From JBGPFS01 sp041483455 (lineage in GTDB: Bacteria; Chloroflexota; Limnocylindria; Limnocylindrales; CSP1-4), in NCBI GenBank assembly GCA_041483455.1, contig JBGPFS010000118.1:1-7448 (forward strand): DNA of 7,448 nt. The letters run 5' to 3'. This document shows positions 5,970 to 7,448 of the stretch, piece by piece (position 1 is the stretch's first letter; every line of letters begins with the position of its first letter). A program made the translations under genes and the position numbers. The notes beneath the pieces are model-generated. The model saw nothing but the letters and a program-made list of their open reading frames with translations. It did not search any database and was not told the origin of the DNA.

Positions 5970-5999
5970 TTGCGATTCGTTTGCGTTCGGGCGTAGGAT
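5970..5999 (+). promoter_or_regulatory. Candidate promoter for the binding-protein gene
   Basis: TTGCGA (5970-5975) and TAGGAT (5994-5999) are separated by 18 nt, each a four-of-six match to the sigma-70 consensus. Transcription would start near 6006, giving a leader of about 120 nt before the TTG start. The -35 box overlaps a near-tandem repeat (TTGCGATTCG then TTTGCGTTCG, about one helical turn apart) that could be a regulator site. Confidence 0.4.
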
Positions 6000-6046
6000 G
6001 CGGCCGGACTCGGAGAAGATGCCGATCGAGACCGTGTCTGACGCGG

Positions 6047-6069
6047 GGCTCCCGGGAGCCAGGCCCTGG
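6047..6069 (+). promoter_or_regulatory. Overlapping palindromes in the leader of the binding-protein gene
   Basis: GGCTCCCGGGAGCC (6047-6060) is a perfect 14-bp palindrome, and CCAGGCCCTGG (6059-6069) is a second one sharing its last two bases. They fall downstream of the predicted start of transcription, where a bound repressor could block elongation, or the RNA could fold. Further along, GGCGGGATC occurs at 6068-6076 and again at 6099-6107, 31 bp apart. Function is unproven. Confidence 0.35.
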
Positions 6070-6113
6070 CGGGATCATCGACGCCGCACTCGAGCCGCGG
6101 CGGGATCGTTCGA

Positions 6114-6119
6114 AAGGAG
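6114..6119 (+). promoter_or_regulatory. Shine-Dalgarno site deciding the TTG start
   Basis: AAGGAG lies 9 nt before TTG 6129. No in-frame ATG or GTG is found nearby before the signal peptide, and this site fixes the start so that a complete lipoprotein signal follows. Confidence 0.7.
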
Positions 6120-6128
6120 ACGTGGGCG

Positions 6129-7448
6129 TTGAATCGGAAGTCCTACCTGGTCCTCGCGGCCACGATGGTCGCGACGATCGTCGTACAGGCCTGCTCCTCG
6201 GCGGGAACGAGCTCGGCGCCGTCCGCGGCACCGAGCGGTGGATCCTCGCCGGCCGCGGGTTCACCGTCGGCACCGGCGGCACCGGTGACCCTCACGCTCT
6301 GGCACAACTACGGGGTCGAGTCGAACGCCAAGGTCACCGATGCCCTGGCCAAGGCCTACATGGCCGCTTACCCCAACGTGACGATCCAGCTCGTCGCCCA
6401 GCCGGCCGATAACTACTTCGCGCTCCTGAAGGCGGCCGCCATCTCGAAGACCGGCCCGGATCTCCTGACGATGTGGACGGGCCTGTTCGCCCTCCAGAAC
6501 CAGAGCTTCCTCGAGCCGCTCAACCAGTACATGCCGCTCGAGACGCTCCAGAAGTTCGACGGCATCAACTGGTGCTCGAAGGACCTCAAGGTCGAGACGG
6601 GCGCGGTCTGCGTGCCGCTCGACCTGCAGTACTACAACGGCTTCTACAACAAGGACTTGTTCACGAAGGCCGGCATCACGTCTTTCCCGACGACCTGGGA
6701 CGAGCTGTACGCCGCATGCGACAAGCTCAAGGCGATCAACGTCATCCCGATGACCTACGGCACCGGTCTCCAGGCCCTCAACGCCGGCTTCTACCCGTAC
6801 TACGACCTCAGCTACATGATGATGATGTACTCGGTCGATGACTGGAAGAAGCTCTACAACGGCCAGATCGCCTGGACCGACCCCAAGATCGTCGACCAGC
6901 TGACGAAGTGGGCGGCCCTCAAGACGAAGGGCTGCACGAACGACGACGTGCTCGCGAACAACGCCTCGGTCTCGCAGTTCGAGTCGGGCAAGGCCGCGAT
7001 GACGCTCGAGGGCTCGTGGGGCTTCAGCGAGTTCCAGGCCAAGCTCGGCGCCGCGGTCGGGGTCTTCGTCCCGCCCTTCAACGACACCCAGGCCAAGGGC
7101 GTCGTCGAGTTCCCGGGCAACGGGTTCGGCGTCACCAGCTACTCCCAGCACAAGCAGGAGGCGGCGAACTTCCTGGCCTGGATGGTCACGCCAGCAGCGC
7201 AGAAGATCATCGCCGACGGTGGGCTCATCCCGACCGTCGCCGGGGCTGCACCGACCAATTCCCTGGCGCTGGCGATGCTCGACTTCGCGGCGAACCAGGG
7301 CTTCACCCGCTACCCGATGATCGACAACGTCATGCAACCCGAGGTGACGGACGTCGCGACGAAGCTCCTCGACGCCGTCCTCGCCGGGACGACGACGCCG
7401 AAGGATGCGGCCCAGAAGATCCAGGACACGCTGATGGCGCTGCCGGCC
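6129..7448 (+). CDS. ABC transporter sugar-binding lipoprotein (family 1), 3' end outside window
   Basis: The frame runs from TTG 6129 to the last base, 440 codons with no stop, so the C-terminus is cut by the window edge. As family members are usually 400-450 residues, only a little is probably missing. Residues 1-22 form a lipoprotein signal: NRK, a hydrophobic core, then VVQAC with the lipid-modified Cys22. A Ser/Pro/Ala/Gly-rich linker follows to about residue 50, and the mature protein begins VTLTLWHNYGVES, the usual first strand of MalE-type extracellular binding proteins. Later landmarks are KTGPDLLTMWTG, PLDLQYYNGFYNKDLFTKAG, FPTTWDEL, FESGKAAMTLEGSWGF and GFGVTSYSQHKQEAANFLAWM, all typical of the family. 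Aromatic residues are plentiful, as in sugar-binding clefts. Cys149, 161, 197 and 269 could form disulfides outside the membrane. It diverges from the sugar catabolic operon, so it probably captures the same substrate; permease genes would be expected to the right. Confidence 0.93.
   Translation, partial: MNRKSYLVLAATMVATIVVQACSSAGTSSAPSAAPSGGSSPAAGSPSAPAAPVTLTLWHNYGVESNAKVTDALAKAYMAAYPNVTIQLVAQPADNYFALLKAAAISKTGPDLLTMWTGLFALQNQSFLEPLNQYMPLETLQKFDGINWCSKDLKVETGAVCVPLDLQYYNGFYNKDLFTKAGITSFPTTWDELYAACDKLKAINVIPMTYGTGLQALNAGFYPYYDLSYMMMMYSVDDWKKLYNGQIAWTDPKIVDQLTKWAALKTKGCTNDDVLANNASVSQFESGKAAMTLEGSWGFSEFQAKLGAAVGVFVPPFNDTQAKGVVEFPGNGFGVTSYSQHKQEAANFLAWMVTPAAQKIIADGGLIPTVAGAAPTNSLALAMLDFAANQGFTRYPMIDNVMQPEVTDVATKLLDAVLAGTTTPKDAAQKIQDTLMALPA

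Larger units (their letters stand above)
5754..6128. other. Divergent intergenic regulatory region
   Basis: This 375-bp stretch separates the leftward sugar operon from the rightward binding-protein gene and contains no credible gene; open frames across it lack family similarity and ribosome sites. It is locally less GC-rich than its surroundings around 5815-5870 and 5955-5985, where the two candidate promoters lie. A GTCGGC-AGG-GCCGAC dyad sits between them, and the rightward leader holds two overlapping palindromes and a 9-bp direct repeat. The arrangement fits one regulator controlling uptake and catabolism together; no regulator gene is visible in the window. Confidence 0.6.

Noticed and set aside
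6261..7337. Minus-strand open frame of 358 codons
   Set aside because: It is antisense to the binding-protein gene, low in complexity (rich in Val, Arg, Glu, Leu), with no ribosome site or family similarity.

Overview
The window is GC-rich bacterial DNA with strong GC bias at third codon positions. A lipoprotein with a Ser/Pro/Ala-rich linker behind its lipobox Cys, GTG and TTG starts, and an archaeal-type triose-phosphate-isomerase homologue together fit a high-GC environmental lineage. Chloroflexota, or less likely Actinomycetota, is my best guess, but it rests on general style and not on a marker gene.

Layout. (1) Positions 1-339 hold the C-terminal end of a SAM-dependent methyltransferase-like protein on +. 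(2) Positions 340-630 have no credible protein gene. They contain a tRNA-Gly(CCC)-like sequence on the minus strand whose 3' two-thirds is recognisable but whose 5' third is not, a set of related 11-14 bp direct and inverted repeats beside it, and an 8-bp hairpin just past the last gene of the operon. (3) Positions 631-5753 are a five-gene minus-strand operon, in transcription order: class I aldolase of the DeoC/FbaB/LsrF family, FGGY carbohydrate kinase, L-arabinose/L-fucose-isomerase-like protein, archaeal-type triose-phosphate-isomerase-like protein, and YjbQ (UPF0047). The gaps are 11 nt, 30 nt, a 1-nt TGATG overlap, and about 85 nt. (4) Positions 5754-6128 are a divergent regulatory region with a candidate promoter for each direction, a dyad between them and palindromes in the rightward leader. 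(5) Positions 6129-7448 encode the solute-binding lipoprotein of an ABC sugar importer on +, starting at TTG and still open at the window end.

How the genes may work together (inference): the binding protein, with permeases presumably beyond the right edge, brings in a sugar. The isomerase makes the ketose, the FGGY kinase phosphorylates it, the aldolase cleaves the ketose phosphate to a triose phosphate plus an aldehyde, and the TIM-like enzyme interconverts the phosphorylated product. The order isomerase-kinase-aldolase resembles the fucose, rhamnose and tagatose routes, but the enzyme families used here are a different combination. The TIM-like protein has changes at phosphate-loop positions, so its substrate may not be ordinary triose phosphate. 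The sugar cannot be read from the sequence.
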